From positions 3,906,001 through 3,970,000 of the forward strand of contig NZ_CP009553.3 in NCBI RefSeq assembly GCF_000767615.3: a stretch of 64,000 nucleotides of DNA, given 5' to 3'. Positions 55,334 to 64,000 of the stretch are shown one piece after another (the stretch's first letter is position 1; every line of letters starts with the position of its first letter). Origin of the DNA: Pandoraea pnomenusa (lineage in GTDB: Bacteria; Pseudomonadota; Gammaproteobacteria; Burkholderiales; Burkholderiaceae). The notes under the pieces were generated by a model that worked only from the letters and a program-made list of their open reading frames with translations, was not told where the DNA came from and made no database searches. The position numbers were made by a program, and so were the translations under genes.

Positions 55334-58288
55334 ATGAAGAGCAGCGCAAAGGCAAAAGCCCCGCGAGAGGGCCTCGCCAAGTCGGTCGGCAACACTCCCC
55401 CCGCGAAGGCAGCAGCCGCGGCACCATCCACTCCCCGCCCGGCGAAACGCGTGCCGGACGCCGCCGCGGCACCGAAGACCCGCCGTTCGCGCGAAGACAA
55501 GGACGCCCCGCTGCGCGAGGACATTCGCTTCCTCGGCCGCCTGCTCGGCGACGTCCTGCGCGAGCAGCAGGGCAGCGATGCGTTCGATCTCGTCGAAACC
55601 ATCCGCCAGAATGCCGTGCGCTTTCACCGCGAGGGCGATCGCAGCGCCGCGAAGGCGCTCGACACGCTGCTCAACGGCCTGACCAATGAACAGGCGATCC
55701 AGGTGGTGCGTGCGTTCAGCTACTTTTCGCATCTGGCGAACATCGCCGAGGACCGGCATCACAACCGCCGCCGCCGCGTGCACGCGCTCGCGGGCAGCCG
55801 CGCCCAGCCGGGCACGATTCGCGCCGCGCTGCAAAGCCTGAAGGACGCCGGTCGCGCCGATCCCGCCACGCTCCAGGCCTTCTTCGCCAGCGCGCTCATC
55901 GTGCCGGTGCTGACCGCCCACCCGACGGAAGTCCAGCGCAAGAGCATTCTCGACGCGGAGCGCGAGGTCGCCCGCCTGCTCGAACATCGCGACGACGCGC
56001 TCACCGAGCGCGAATCCTCGCGCAACACCGAGTCGATGCGTGCCTACGTGACCACGCTCTGGCAGACGCGCATGCTGCGCAGCTCGCGCCTGACGGTGGC
56101 CGACGAGATCGAGAACGCGCTGTCGTATTACCGCAGCACGTTCCTGTCCGAAATTCCCGCGCTGTACGACGATGTGGCCGCCGAGCTGCACGACGCCGTG
56201 CCCAGCGTGCGCGCCGAAGGTCTCGGACGTTTCCTGCAAATGGGGAGCTGGATCGGCGGCGATCGCGACGGCAACCCGAACGTGACCGCCCAGACCCTGC
56301 AACTGGCCATCACGCGCCAGGCCACGGAAATCTTCGCGCACTACCTCGAAGAAGTGCACTTGCTGGGCGCGGAACTCTCCGTCTCGCAGCTGCTCGCCGG
56401 CGCCAGCGACGCGCTGCTCACCCTGGCGCGCCGCTCGCCCGACGACTCGCCGCACCGCACCGACGAGCCCTATCGCCGTGCGCTGATCGGCGTGTATGCG
56501 CGCCTGGCCGCGACCGCGCGCGAGTGGGTCGGCCACGTGCCGCATCGCGGCGCGGTCGGCGACGCAAGCCCATATCTCGACGCCAGCGAATTCATCTCCG
56601 ATCTGAACACGGTCGTCGCGTCGCTCGTGGCGCATCACGGCAGCGCATTGATTTCGCAACGCCTCGGCCCACTGGTGCGCGCCGCCGAGGTGTTCGGCTT
56701 CCATCTCGCGAGCATCGACCTGCGCCAAAGCTCCGACGTGCACGAAGCCGTGATTGCCGAGCTATTCTCCAAGGCGGGCGTCGAAGCGAACTACGCGAAA
56801 CTCGACGAAGCGGCCAAGCTTGCGCTGCTGTTGCGCGAACTGCGCGAGCCGCGTGCGCTCTTCTCGCCGTATCTCGACTACTCGCAACGCACGCGCGACG
56901 AGCTGGCCGTATTCGCCGCCGCACGTGAGATTCGCGCCCGCTTCGGCGCGCGCGCGGTGCGCAACTACATCATTTCGCACACGGAAACCGTGAGCGATCT
57001 GGTCGAAGTCATGCTGCTGCAAAAGGAGACGGGCCTGTTTCAGGGCGCGCTGGGCGGCAAGGGCGCGAAGGGCGTCGAGCCGAAGGTCGGCGCCATGGTC
57101 ATTCCGCTGTTCGAGACGATCGCCGACCTGCGCAATGCGCCGGTCATCATGCGCGAGTTCTTCGACATTCCCGGCATGTCCGAGGTCGTGGTGCAGCAAG
57201 GCGGCGAGCAGGAAGTCATGCTCGGCTATTCCGACAGCAACAAGGACGGCGGCTTCCTCACCTCGAACTGGGAGTTGTACAAGGCCGAACTCGCGCTGGT
57301 GCGACTGTTCGAGGAGAAAGGCATCCGCCTGCGCCTGTTCCACGGCCGGGGCGGCACCGTCGGACGCGGCGGCGGCCCGACCTATCAGGCCATCCTCTCG
57401 CAACCGCCGGGCACCGTGAACGGACAGATTCGCCTGACCGAACAGGGCGAGATCATCGCGAGCAAGTTCGCCAATCCGGAAATCGGACGGCGCAATCTCG
57501 AGACGATCGTGGCCGCCACGCTTGAAGCCACGCTGCTGCCGAGCCGCAACCAGCCGCCGCGACTGGCCGCATACGAGCAGGTCATGCAGGCACTGTCGGA
57601 CACGGCATTTGCCGCGTATCGCGACCTCGTCTATGAAACGCCGGGCTTCACCGACTATTTCTTCTCGGCCACGCCGATCGCGGAAATCGCCGAGCTCAAC
57701 ATCGGGTCGCGCCCCGCTTCGCGCAAGTTCTCCGACCCCAAGAACCGCCGCATCGAGGACCTTCGCGCCATTCCATGGGGCTTCTCGTGGGGGCAATGCC
57801 GCTTGCTGCTCACCGGTTGGTACGGTTTCGGCAGCGCGGTGAGCGCGTATCTGGACGACGGCGACGCCGCCGGCCGGGACAAGCGCCTCGACACGCTGCG
57901 TCAGATGGTCAAGCGCTGGCCGTTCTTCGCGAATCTGCTCTCGAACATGGACATGGTGCTCGCCAAGACCGACCTGGCCGTGGCCTCGCGTTACGCCGAG
58001 CTGGTACCGGACGAAAAACTGCGCAAGCGCGTGTTCAGCCGCATCGTGGCCGAATGGCAGGGCACGACGCAGGCGCTCGCGCTGATCACCGGCCATGATG
58101 AGCGCCTGGCCGACAACCCGCTGCTCGCACGCTCGATCAAGAATCGCTTCCCGTACCTCGATCCGCTCAATCACTTGCAGGTCGAGTTGCTGCGGCGCCA
58201 CCGCGCGGGTGAGTCGGACGAACGCGCGCGGCGCGGCATCCACCTGTCCATCAACGGGATCGCGGCCGGTCTGCGCAACACCGGCTGA
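55334..58288 (+). CDS. ppc: phosphoenolpyruvate carboxylase
   Basis: 984 residues with AGGAG 6 nt before the ATG. Catalytic His in T-A-H-P-T-E-V near 196, [20 protein letters not shown] near 300, [11 protein letters not shown] near 632, the glycine loop [11 protein letters not shown] near 671 and the terminal R-N-T-G that binds aspartate inhibitor. It carboxylates PEP to oxaloacetate. The first 60 residues are a Lys/Ala/Pro-rich low-complexity extension, making it about 100 residues longer than the E. coli enzyme. It is divergent from hemC. A mismatched hairpin follows the stop. Confidence 0.96.
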   Translation: MKSSAKAKAPREGLAKSVGNTPPAKAAAAAPSTPRPAKRVPDAAAAPKTRRSREDKDAPLREDIRFLGRLLGDVLREQQGSDAFDLVETIRQNAVRFHREGDRSAAKALDTLLNGLTNEQAIQVVRAFSYFSHLANIAEDRHHNRRRRVHALAGSRAQPGTIRAALQSLKDAGRADPATLQAFFASALIVPVLTAHPTEVQRKSILDAEREVARLLEHRDDALTERESSRNTESMRAYVTTLWQTRMLRSSRLTVADEIENALSYYRSTFLSEIPALYDDVAAELHDAVPSVRAEGLGRFLQMGSWIGGDRDGNPNVTAQTLQLAITRQATEIFAHYLEEVHLLGAELSVSQLLAGASDALLTLARRSPDDSPHRTDEPYRRALIGVYARLAATAREWVGHVPHRGAVGDASPYLDASEFISDLNTVVASLVAHHGSALISQRLGPLVRAAEVFGFHLASIDLRQSSDVHEAVIAELFSKAGVEANYAKLDEAAKLALLLRELREPRALFSPYLDYSQRTRDELAVFAAAREIRARFGARAVRNYIISHTETVSDLVEVMLLQKETGLFQGALGGKGAKGVEPKVGAMVIPLFETIADLRNAPVIMREFFDIPGMSEVVVQQGGEQEVMLGYSDSNKDGGFLTSNWELYKAELALVRLFEEKGIRLRLFHGRGGTVGRGGGPTYQAILSQPPGTVNGQIRLTEQGEIIASKFANPEIGRRNLETIVAATLEATLLPSRNQPPRLAAYEQVMQALSDTAFAAYRDLVYETPGFTDYFFSATPIAEIAELNIGSRPASRKFSDPKNRRIEDLRAIPWGFSWGQCRLLLTGWYGFGSAVSAYLDDGDAAGRDKRLDTLRQMVKRWPFFANLLSNMDMVLAKTDLAVASRYAELVPDEKLRKRVFSRIVAEWQGTTQALALITGHDERLADNPLLARSIKNRFPYLDPLNHLQVELLRRHRAGESDERARRGIHLSINGIAAGLRNTG

Positions 58289-58300
58289 CGCAGCGCAGAC

Positions 58301-58337
58301 GCCGGGAGACGACGATCGAAAAACGTCGCCTCCCGGC
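58301..58337 (+). terminator. hairpin after ppc
   Basis: Arms at 58301-58314 and 58324-58337 pair over 14 bp with one mismatch around a 9-nt loop. No T-tract follows, so it is a weak or Rho-assisted terminator candidate. Confidence 0.45.
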
Positions 58338-58452
58338 CGATTCCCGGACATCTCCGAGCCCTCTTGGGAATCCACCCAACGACAAATCGACCGTTGGGAA
58401 GGTATATTTCGACGAATTCGACCAGATGGCTGCCCCGGGGGACCTCTCCATC

Positions 58453-59334
58453 ATGCACTCCGATTCGACTGCGCCAGCGGCGCGCCACATCCCGACCCAG
58501 CGATCGCGGCGCACGGCTGCGGCCGTTGCCCTGTCACTTTGCCTGTTCGGCGCGACAGCCTCCGCCATGACCGGAACCCGTGCCGTCAGCGCGACGGCCG
58601 ACACGGCTGCGACGACGATGCGCCGCGACGCAGGCAACCCGCGCGTCGCTTCGGCACTGTCGGCAACGGCGGCGTCCTCCCCGATGAATCCGACGCCCGC
58701 GTCCCCCTTCACCCATGCCGCGCCGCATGGCGTGCGCGGTTTCGCCGTGCGGCTGGTTTCGCAAGCGCTCGCCACGTCGTCGTCGGACGGCCCCGCCAGC
58801 CGGCGTCAGATCATCGATCCGGTACTCGATCCACTCATGAACGGCATTCTCGAGCGCCTGGCGATCGGCGAGGCGGTCGCGCGCACCAAGTTCGCCTCCG
58901 GCAAACCGGTGCAGGACCCGCCGCGCGAGCAGGCGCTGCTCGACAACGTGGGCGAACGGGCCGCGCAGTTCGGGCTGACGCCCGCACAGGCGCGCACCTT
59001 TTTCCGCCTGCAGATCGAAGCCGGCAAGCTGTTGCAGACGGCCCTGCTCGCGCGCTGGAAGCGTGACGGACAGGCGCCGGGCGAGCCGGTCGACCTCAAC
59101 ACACGACTGCGCCCCGCGCTTGACCGGCTGGGCACTTCGCTGATGCACGATCTCGGCCGACTGTGCTCGCTCCCTGACGATGCGACGCGCATGGCGCGCA
59201 TTCATCAGGCGCGCGAGCGAATCGCAAAGGCGGCAAGGCTCGAAGCGCTGCAACGCGCGGCATTCGACGAAGCGACCTCCGGACTGTGCCTGTCGGCGCC
59301 GCCGCGTGTCTGGACACTGTCGTCCGTGCAGTAA
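58453..59334 (+). CDS. secreted chorismate mutase, AroQ gamma class
   Basis: 293 residues from the ATG at 58453; an ATG at 58426 is equally possible. A signal peptide is evident (basic R-S-R-R-T, hydrophobic core, A-T-A-S-A), so the enzyme is periplasmic or exported. A low-complexity Ala/Ser/Thr region runs to about 90. The all-helical gamma-class AroQ domain then shows the active-site pattern V-A-R-T-K-F-A-S-G-K, P-V-Q-D-P-P-R-E-Q near 155, G-L-T-P-A-Q-A-R-T-F-F-R-L-Q-I-E-A-G-K-L-L-Q near 175 and the terminal Cys pair region. It converts chorismate to prephenate outside the cytoplasm, where its role is unclear. No related aromatic-biosynthesis gene is adjacent. Confidence 0.86.
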   Translation: MHSDSTAPAARHIPTQRSRRTAAAVALSLCLFGATASAMTGTRAVSATADTAATTMRRDAGNPRVASALSATAASSPMNPTPASPFTHAAPHGVRGFAVRLVSQALATSSSDGPASRRQIIDPVLDPLMNGILERLAIGEAVARTKFASGKPVQDPPREQALLDNVGERAAQFGLTPAQARTFFRLQIEAGKLLQTALLARWKRDGQAPGEPVDLNTRLRPALDRLGTSLMHDLGRLCSLPDDATRMARIHQARERIAKAARLEALQRAAFDEATSGLCLSAPPRVWTLSSVQ

Positions 59335-59338
59335 CACC

Positions 59339-59367
59339 CGACACGGGGCCCGGCGCCGGGCGTGTCG
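59339..59367 (+). terminator. GC-rich hairpin after the chorismate mutase gene
   Basis: CGACACG (59339-59345) and CGTGTCG (59361-59367) enclose a further GC-rich inner stem. It has no T-tract, and lies 20 bp before the argH -10 box. Confidence 0.4.
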
Positions 59368-59387
59368 TGGCGCGCCCGCCGGGGCTG

Positions 59388-59393
59388 TATAAT
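59388..59393 (+). promoter_or_regulatory. -10 box of argH
   Basis: A consensus TATAAT lies 82 bp before the argH start. The -35 position (near 59365-59370) overlaps the preceding hairpin arm and does not match consensus well. Confidence 0.5.
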
Positions 59394-59475
59394 TGCGGTT
59401 TTCCGTGCATCGCCACGGTTCGCGTCAGTTCGCTTCAATCCGCCCTGGTGGGCCTCGATCAGCCACGCTACGACA

Positions 59476-60873
59476 ATGACCTCCCAACTCCACAAGAAAG
59501 GCGAAGCCTGGTCGGCTCGCTTTTCCGAACCCGTTTCCGAACTCGTCAAGCGCTATACCGCGTCGGTGTTCTTCGACAAGCGCATGGCGCTGTTCGACAT
59601 CGACGGGTCGCTCGCCCATGCCGACATGCTGGCCGCGCAAGGCATCATCAGTGCGCAGGATCTGGCGGACATTCAACGCGGCATGGCGCAGATTCGCGGC
59701 GAGATCGAGCGCGGCGAGTTCGAGTGGCAACTGGACCTCGAAGACGTTCATCTGAACATCGAGGCGCGCCTGACCGCCCTCATCGGCGATGCCGGCAAGC
59801 GTCTGCACACCGGACGTTCGCGCAACGACCAGGTCGCGACCGACATCCGCCTGTGGCTGCGCAGCGAAATCGACCGTATCGGCGAGCATCTCGGCGACCT
59901 GCGCCGCGCCCTGCTCGATCTCGCTGAACAGCACAGCGCCACCATCCTTCCGGGATTCACCCACCTGCAGGTGGCCCAGCCCGTGACGTTCGGCCACCAT
60001 CTCATGGCCTACTTCGAGATGTTCAGCCGCGACGCCGAACGCATGCTCGACGTGCGCCGCCGCGTGAACCGCCTGCCGCTGGGCGCCGCGGCGCTGGCCG
60101 GCACGAGCTACCCCATCGATCGCGAACGGGTCGCTGCCACGCTGGGCTTCGAAGAGGTTTGCACGAACTCGCTCGACGCGGTGTCGGATCGCGACTTCGC
60201 CATTGAATTCACCGCCGCGGCCGCGCTCGTGATGACCCACGTCTCGCGCTTCTCGGAAGAACTGGTGCTGTGGATGAGCCCGCGCGTGGGCTTCATCGAT
60301 CTGGCGGACCGCTTCTGCACGGGCAGCTCGATCATGCCCCAGAAGAAAAACCCGGACGTGCCGGAACTCGCACGCGGCAAGACCGGACGTGTCAATGGCC
60401 ACCTGATCGGCCTGCTCACCCTGATGAAGGGTCAGCCGCTCGCCTACAACAAGGACAATCAGGAAGACAAGGAGCCGCTGTTCGATACGGTCGACACCGT
60501 GATCGACACGCTGCGCATCTTTGCGGACATGGTGCCGGGCATCAAGGTGCGCGAAGCCAACATGCGCAACGCCGCGTTGCAGGGCTTCTCGACGGCCACC
60601 GATCTCGCCGACTACCTCGTGAAGAAGGGGCTGCCTTTCCGCGACGCGCACGAAATCGTGGCGCATGCCGTGAAGATCTGCTCGGACCGCGACATCGATC
60701 TGGCCGACCTGTCGCTCGCGGAGCTCCAGAAATTTTCGCCGCTGGTCGGCGACGATGTTTTCGACTACCTCACGCTCGAAGGCTCGGTCGCCAGCCGCAA
60801 TCACATCGGCGGCACGGCGCCCGCGCAAGTGGAGCGCGCCATTGCGGCAGCCCGCGCGAAGCTCGCGAAGTAA
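59476..60873 (+). CDS. argH: argininosuccinate lyase
   Basis: 465 residues from the ATG at 59476 ([12 protein letters not shown]); the frame is open to 59362 but the extra residues are not conserved. Fumarase/aspartase superfamily: H-T-G-R-S-R-N-D-Q near 113, catalytic T-H-L-Q near 160 and the signature [12 protein letters not shown] near 282 with the flexible catalytic Ser loop. It splits argininosuccinate into arginine and fumarate, the last step of arginine synthesis. It is monocistronic, with its own -10 box and a strong terminator 35 bp downstream. Confidence 0.97.
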   Translation: MTSQLHKKGEAWSARFSEPVSELVKRYTASVFFDKRMALFDIDGSLAHADMLAAQGIISAQDLADIQRGMAQIRGEIERGEFEWQLDLEDVHLNIEARLTALIGDAGKRLHTGRSRNDQVATDIRLWLRSEIDRIGEHLGDLRRALLDLAEQHSATILPGFTHLQVAQPVTFGHHLMAYFEMFSRDAERMLDVRRRVNRLPLGAAALAGTSYPIDRERVAATLGFEEVCTNSLDAVSDRDFAIEFTAAAALVMTHVSRFSEELVLWMSPRVGFIDLADRFCTGSSIMPQKKNPDVPELARGKTGRVNGHLIGLLTLMKGQPLAYNKDNQEDKEPLFDTVDTVIDTLRIFADMVPGIKVREANMRNAALQGFSTATDLADYLVKKGLPFRDAHEIVAHAVKICSDRDIDLADLSLAELQKFSPLVGDDVFDYLTLEGSVASRNHIGGTAPAQVERAIAAARAKLAK

Positions 60874-60902
60874 GCTCGCGACGTCAGCTCGGCGTCATCA
60901 GC

Positions 60903-60941
60903 AAAAATGCCACCCCGTGAACTGACGGGTGGCATTTTTTT
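60903..60941. terminator. intrinsic terminator after argH
   Basis: AATGCCACC (60906-60914) and GGTGGCATT (60928-60936) pair, with an inner CGT/ACG extension and one bulge, followed by seven T residues on plus. A-run on the other side allows use by gltS as well. Confidence 0.93.
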
Positions 60942-60969
60942 GGGCTGACGCTTGAAATCGATGTGGGCA

Positions 60970-60979
60970 CCCCCCCCCC
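60970..60979. repeat. ten-base C homopolymer
   Basis: A run of ten C residues lies between the argH terminator and the gltS stop. Such runs change length by slippage, but this one is not within a gene or promoter that I can see. Confidence 0.9.
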
Positions 60980-61039
60980 GCGATACGTCGGAGATGGGCT
61001 TCCGGGCGGTGCGCGTACGCAGACGCACGGTCGCGTCGC

Positions 61040-62266
61040 TCAGAAGATTGGCAGTGACAGGAAGCCCTTGATGATGAGCGCATTCAGAATGTCGATAAAG
61101 AACGCACCGACCATCGGCACGATCAGAAATGCCAGATGCGACGGCCCGAAGCGCTCCGTGACGGCCTGCATGTTGGCGATCGCGGTGGGCGTCGCCCCGA
61201 GCCCGAAGCCGCAATGGCCCGCGGCGAGCACCGCAGCGTCGTAATTGCGCCCCATTACGCGGAACGTAACGAAAATCGCATAACTCGCCATCGCGATCGC
61301 CTGCACCACCAGAATCACGACCATCGGCAGCGCCAGCGTCGAGAGATCCCAGAGCCGCAGGGCCATGAGGGCCATCGCCAGAAACAGCGACAGGCTCACG
61401 TTGCCCAACACCGACAGCGAGCGCTCGAACACCTCGTAGCCGACCAGCGCCAGCAGATTGCGCACGACCACCCCGGTAAACAGAACGCATACGAACGTGG
61501 GCAACTCGAGCGCCGTGCCCGATAGCCAGCGGGCGATCACGTCGCCCCCCAGCAAGCAGATGGCAATCATGGCGACGGTCTCGATGAGCGCCTGCGCGGT
61601 GATCAGCCGCACGGTATGAGGCTGCTCGAATCCCTCCGGCACGTCCCCCTGTCCCCCCTGCCCCCCCTGCGCGCCGGGCACCCGGCTGCCCAGGCGCCCA
61701 ACCAGATAGCGCGCCACGGGTCCGCCAAGCAGCCCGCCCAGCACGAGGCCGAACGTGGCACAGGCCATCGCGATCTCCAACGCGGACTGCACACCGTATC
61801 GCGACGTGAGCGTCTCGCCCCAGGCCGCCCCGGTGCCATGCCCGCCCGCCAGGGTGATCGATCCGCCCAACAGGCCAACCCCCGGCGGCAGCCCCATCGC
61901 CATCGCAAGCCCCACGCCGATGGCGTTCTGCATCACGAGCATGCCCGCCACGATCCCGAGGAACAGCACCAGCCGCCTGCCCCCCGCCTTCAGGCTCGAC
62001 AGATTGGCCGAGAGGCCGATGGTCGCGAAGAACGCCAGCATCAGCGGCCCTTGCAGCGTCGTGTCGAACTTCAACTCGAAACGCCCGAACTCACGCAAGC
62101 CAAGCGTGCCGAGCGCCACCAGCAACCCTGCAGCCACCGGCTCCGGAATGCTATACGTGCGCAACGGCCCGATCCACTCCACCAGCTTGCGGCCAAGCAG
62201 CAGCACCAGCGTGGCACACACCAACGTGCCGTACGTGCTGAACACCCATTCCCCGGTGACGTCCAT
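61040..62266 (-). CDS. gltS: sodium/glutamate symporter
   Basis: 408 residues with AGGAG 7 nt before the ATG. Two inverted five-helix halves each end in a reentrant loop: G-G-H-G-T-G-A-A near 142 and G-H-C-G-F-G-L-G-A-T-P-T-A near 350, both diagnostic of GltS. The cytoplasmic loop between the halves (about 198-212) carries a G-G-Q-G-G-Q-G repeat encoded by C-rich DNA. It imports glutamate with Na+. It is convergent with argH; no operon partner is seen. Confidence 0.95.
   Translation of the reverse strand: MDVTGEWVFSTYGTLVCATLVLLLGRKLVEWIGPLRTYSIPEPVAAGLLVALGTLGLREFGRFELKFDTTLQGPLMLAFFATIGLSANLSSLKAGGRRLVLFLGIVAGMLVMQNAIGVGLAMAMGLPPGVGLLGGSITLAGGHGTGAAWGETLTSRYGVQSALEIAMACATFGLVLGGLLGGPVARYLVGRLGSRVPGAQGGQGGQGDVPEGFEQPHTVRLITAQALIETVAMIAICLLGGDVIARWLSGTALELPTFVCVLFTGVVVRNLLALVGYEVFERSLSVLGNVSLSLFLAMALMALRLWDLSTLALPMVVILVVQAIAMASYAIFVTFRVMGRNYDAAVLAAGHCGFGLGATPTAIANMQAVTERFGPSHLAFLIVPMVGAFFIDILNALIIKGFLSLPIF
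61644..61669. repeat. C-rich 8-9 bp tandem repeat within gltS
   Basis: Three successive units of the form (T/C)CCCCC(C)TG encode Gln-Gly-Gly repeats in the central loop of GltS. The first unit differs in length by one base and is at the edge of the repeat. Confidence 0.8.
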
Positions 62267-62643
62267 GACCTCTCCTGCGCGAAAAATGCGACGAGTTTAG
62301 CAATCCGAGTGTTTCGGAATGATGGGAAATATCTTAAATGGGAGCAAGTCGAGCGAATCCACCAATCGATGACAATCCCCCGCTCCGCAACAACTTACGA
62401 CGATTTCGCGCATATTCACAGCGAGTTGACGAAGATTGCATCGTTACCATAGAACCGTGGCGTGGCCCATGGGCGATACATGTAATCCATTGCGAGCAAA
62501 CCGGCGTATATGGCACGCGCAACGTGGCGCGCGCAAAGCAAAACGGCCCCGTGCTTTTCGCACGGGGCCGTTTCCGCCTCGACGGCGGCGTCGCCTTCAA
62601 TCGATTCGCCGCGGTCTTGCGGCTTCTTGGCGCTTCTTACCGC
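62267..62643. other. intergenic gap between gltS and the decarboxylase gene
   Basis: 377 bp. It holds the gltS leader, AT-richer DNA near 62310-62340 likely to contain its promoter, and the decarboxylase terminator at 62537-62573. I see no gene. Confidence 0.6.
62537..62573 (-). terminator. intrinsic terminator of the decarboxylase gene
   Basis: AAACGGCCCCGTGC (62541-62554) and GCACGGGGCCGTTT (62560-62573) form a perfect 14-bp stem with a 5-nt loop. On the minus strand TTTTGCTTTG follows. Confidence 0.93.
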
Positions 62644-64000
62644 TTACTGGCGCACGCAATCCACGAAGTACTCGGGGCGTCCGTCCACCTCCTCCACGAC
62701 GAGCCCGTGGATGTCGGTATGGAACCCCGGGAAACGCTCGTTGAAGTCGCGCGCGAATCGCAGATATTCGATGATGGCGGCGTTGAAGCGCTCGCCCGGA
62801 ATCAGCAGCGGAATCCCCGGCGGATAGGGCGTGAGCAGCACGCTCGTCACACGCCCTTCGAGTTCGTCGATCGGCACCCGGTCGATCTGGCGATGTGCCA
62901 GCTTCGAGAACGCGTCGGTCGGCTTCATTGCCGGCTGCATGTCCGAGAGGTACATCTCGGTGGTCACGCGGGCCACGTCGTTGGCCTTGTACACGCTATG
63001 GATCTGATCGCACAGATCGCGCAGGCCGATACGCTCGTAACGCGGGAACTGCGCCACGAACTCCGGCAGCACCCGCCACAGCGGACGGTTGTGATCATAG
63101 TCGTCCTTGAACTGCTGGAGTTCGGTCACCATCGAGTTCCAGCGGCCCTTCGTAATGCCGATGGTGAACATGATGAAGAACGAATACAAGCCGGTCTTCT
63201 CGACGATGATCCCGTGCTCGGCCAGGTACTTGGTGACGATGGCCGCCGGAATGCCGCTCTCGCCGAACTCGCCGTCCACGTCCAGCCCCGGCGTGATGAT
63301 CGTCGCCTTGATCGGGTCGAGCATGTTGAAACCGTCGGCCAGATCGCCGAAGCCGTGCCAGCGGTCGTTCGCGCGCAGCACCCAGTCCTCGCGCTGGATC
63401 GTCCCCTCGTCGCCCAGGTTCTCCGGCCCCCAGACCGAGAACCACCACGAGTCGCCATACTCCGAGGCGACCTTGCGCATGGCGCGGCGGAAGTCGAGCG
63501 CCTCGACGATCGATTCCTCGACCAGCGCCGTGCCGCCCGGCGGCTCCATCATGGCCGCGGCCACGTCGCACGACGCGATGATCGCGTATTGCGGCGAGGT
63601 CGACGTATGCATCAGGTATGCCTCGTTGAAGCGATACGTGTCGAACGTGCGGGCCTCCGAGTCCTGCACCACGATCTGCGAAGCCTGCGAAATGCCGGCG
63701 AGCAGCTTGTGCGTCGAGTGCGTGGCATAGACGGTCGCTTCCGACGAGCGTGGGCGGCCTTCGCCGATCGCATGCATGTCGCGATAGAACTCGTGAAACG
63801 CCGCGTGCGGCAACCAGGCCTCGTCGAAATGCAGCGTGTCGATGTTGTTGCCGAGCAGTTCCTTGATCATTTCGACGTTGTAGATCACGCCGTCATACGT
63901 GCTCTGCGTGATCGTCAAAATACGCGGCTTGGCGTTCGGATCGCGCTCCAGCACTTCGCGCGCGAACGGGTTCGCCTCGATCTTTGCGCGAATGACTTCC
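62644..64000 (-). CDS. Orn/Lys/Arg decarboxylase, class III PLP enzyme, 5' end outside the window
   Basis: 452 codons are visible and the frame remains open to the window edge, so the N-terminal wing domain and part of the PLP domain are missing. The PLP-binding Lys is in T-H-S-T-H-K-L-L near residue 93 of the visible part. H-F-D-E-A-W and S-W-W-F-S-V-W-G-P follow the aspartate/PLP fold. The C-terminal domain has L-T-P-Y-P-P-G-I-P-L-L-I-P-G-E, shared by LdcC, AdiA and SpeC. It removes CO2 from lysine, ornithine or arginine to make a polyamine precursor. The sequence does not decide which. A strong terminator follows. Confidence 0.9.
   Translation of the reverse strand, partial: EVIRAKIEANPFAREVLERDPNAKPRILTITQSTYDGVIYNVEMIKELLGNNIDTLHFDEAWLPHAAFHEFYRDMHAIGEGRPRSSEATVYATHSTHKLLAGISQASQIVVQDSEARTFDTYRFNEAYLMHTSTSPQYAIIASCDVAAAMMEPPGGTALVEESIVEALDFRRAMRKVASEYGDSWWFSVWGPENLGDEGTIQREDWVLRANDRWHGFGDLADGFNMLDPIKATIITPGLDVDGEFGESGIPAAIVTKYLAEHGIIVEKTGLYSFFIMFTIGITKGRWNSMVTELQQFKDDYDHNRPLWRVLPEFVAQFPRYERIGLRDLCDQIHSVYKANDVARVTTEMYLSDMQPAMKPTDAFSKLAHRQIDRVPIDELEGRVTSVLLTPYPPGIPLLIPGERFNAAIIEYLRFARDFNERFPGFHTDIHGLVVEEVDGRPEYFVDCVRQ

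Overview
The window looks like chromosomal DNA of a high-GC betaproteobacterium of the Burkholderiaceae. Pandoraea or a close relative is my best guess, inferred from gene content and order (nadE-glnB, hemC-hemD-hemX-hemY divergent from ppc, serS beside tRNA-Ser) and not proved. The left third and the middle are accessory catabolic DNA; the rest is housekeeping.

Region 1 (1-10.7 kb): the 3' end of a PaaI-like thioesterase; a haloacid dehalogenase-like hydrolase paired with an MHS-family permease; and a complete gamma-resorcylate (2,6-dihydroxybenzoate) to 3-oxoadipate cluster. That cluster holds hydroxyquinol dioxygenase, maleylacetate reductase, an aromatic acid transporter, gamma-resorcylate decarboxylase and two-component resorcinol hydroxylase. 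A divergent MarR regulator lies beyond it, with palindromic operators over the promoter.

Region 2 (10.7-20.2 kb): a second, less GC-rich cluster read from one strand: MFS transporter, porin, flavin monooxygenase, amidohydrolase, alpha/beta hydrolase, FAH-family hydrolase and two-domain extradiol dioxygenase, with a divergent LysR gene. It reads as a complete route for an aromatic or heterocyclic compound whose identity I cannot name. It is the best candidate for an undescribed system. It stops just short of the 3' end of a tRNA-Ser(CGA).

Region 3 (20.4-34.5 kb): core genes tRNA-Ser, serS, rarA, lolA, ftsK, trxB, an Smr protein, a TRIC-type channel, glnB, nadE, a FemAB/GNAT-like protein and ppa.

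Region 4 (34.6-47.7 kb): an IclR-associated hydroxy-acid cluster: an FMN-dependent L-2-hydroxyacid oxidase; a DHDPS-family lyase; a Pot-type ABC importer whose two permeases are fused in one 600-residue chain; a GlcD-type D-2-hydroxyacid dehydrogenase; an aldehyde dehydrogenase; an SDR; and an MFS transporter. A repeated AATTGCAAT-type motif occurs in both divergent promoter regions and is a candidate IclR operator.

Region 5 (47.8-64 kb): a 14-TM drug exporter, an unrecognised helical protein with a Ser/Pro/Ala-rich N-terminus, the heme genes hemC-hemD-hemX-hemY, ppc, a secreted chorismate mutase, argH, gltS, and an Orn/Lys/Arg decarboxylase cut by the window end. Short perfect tandem repeats, often with a 9-bp period, are scattered through coding and non-coding DNA.
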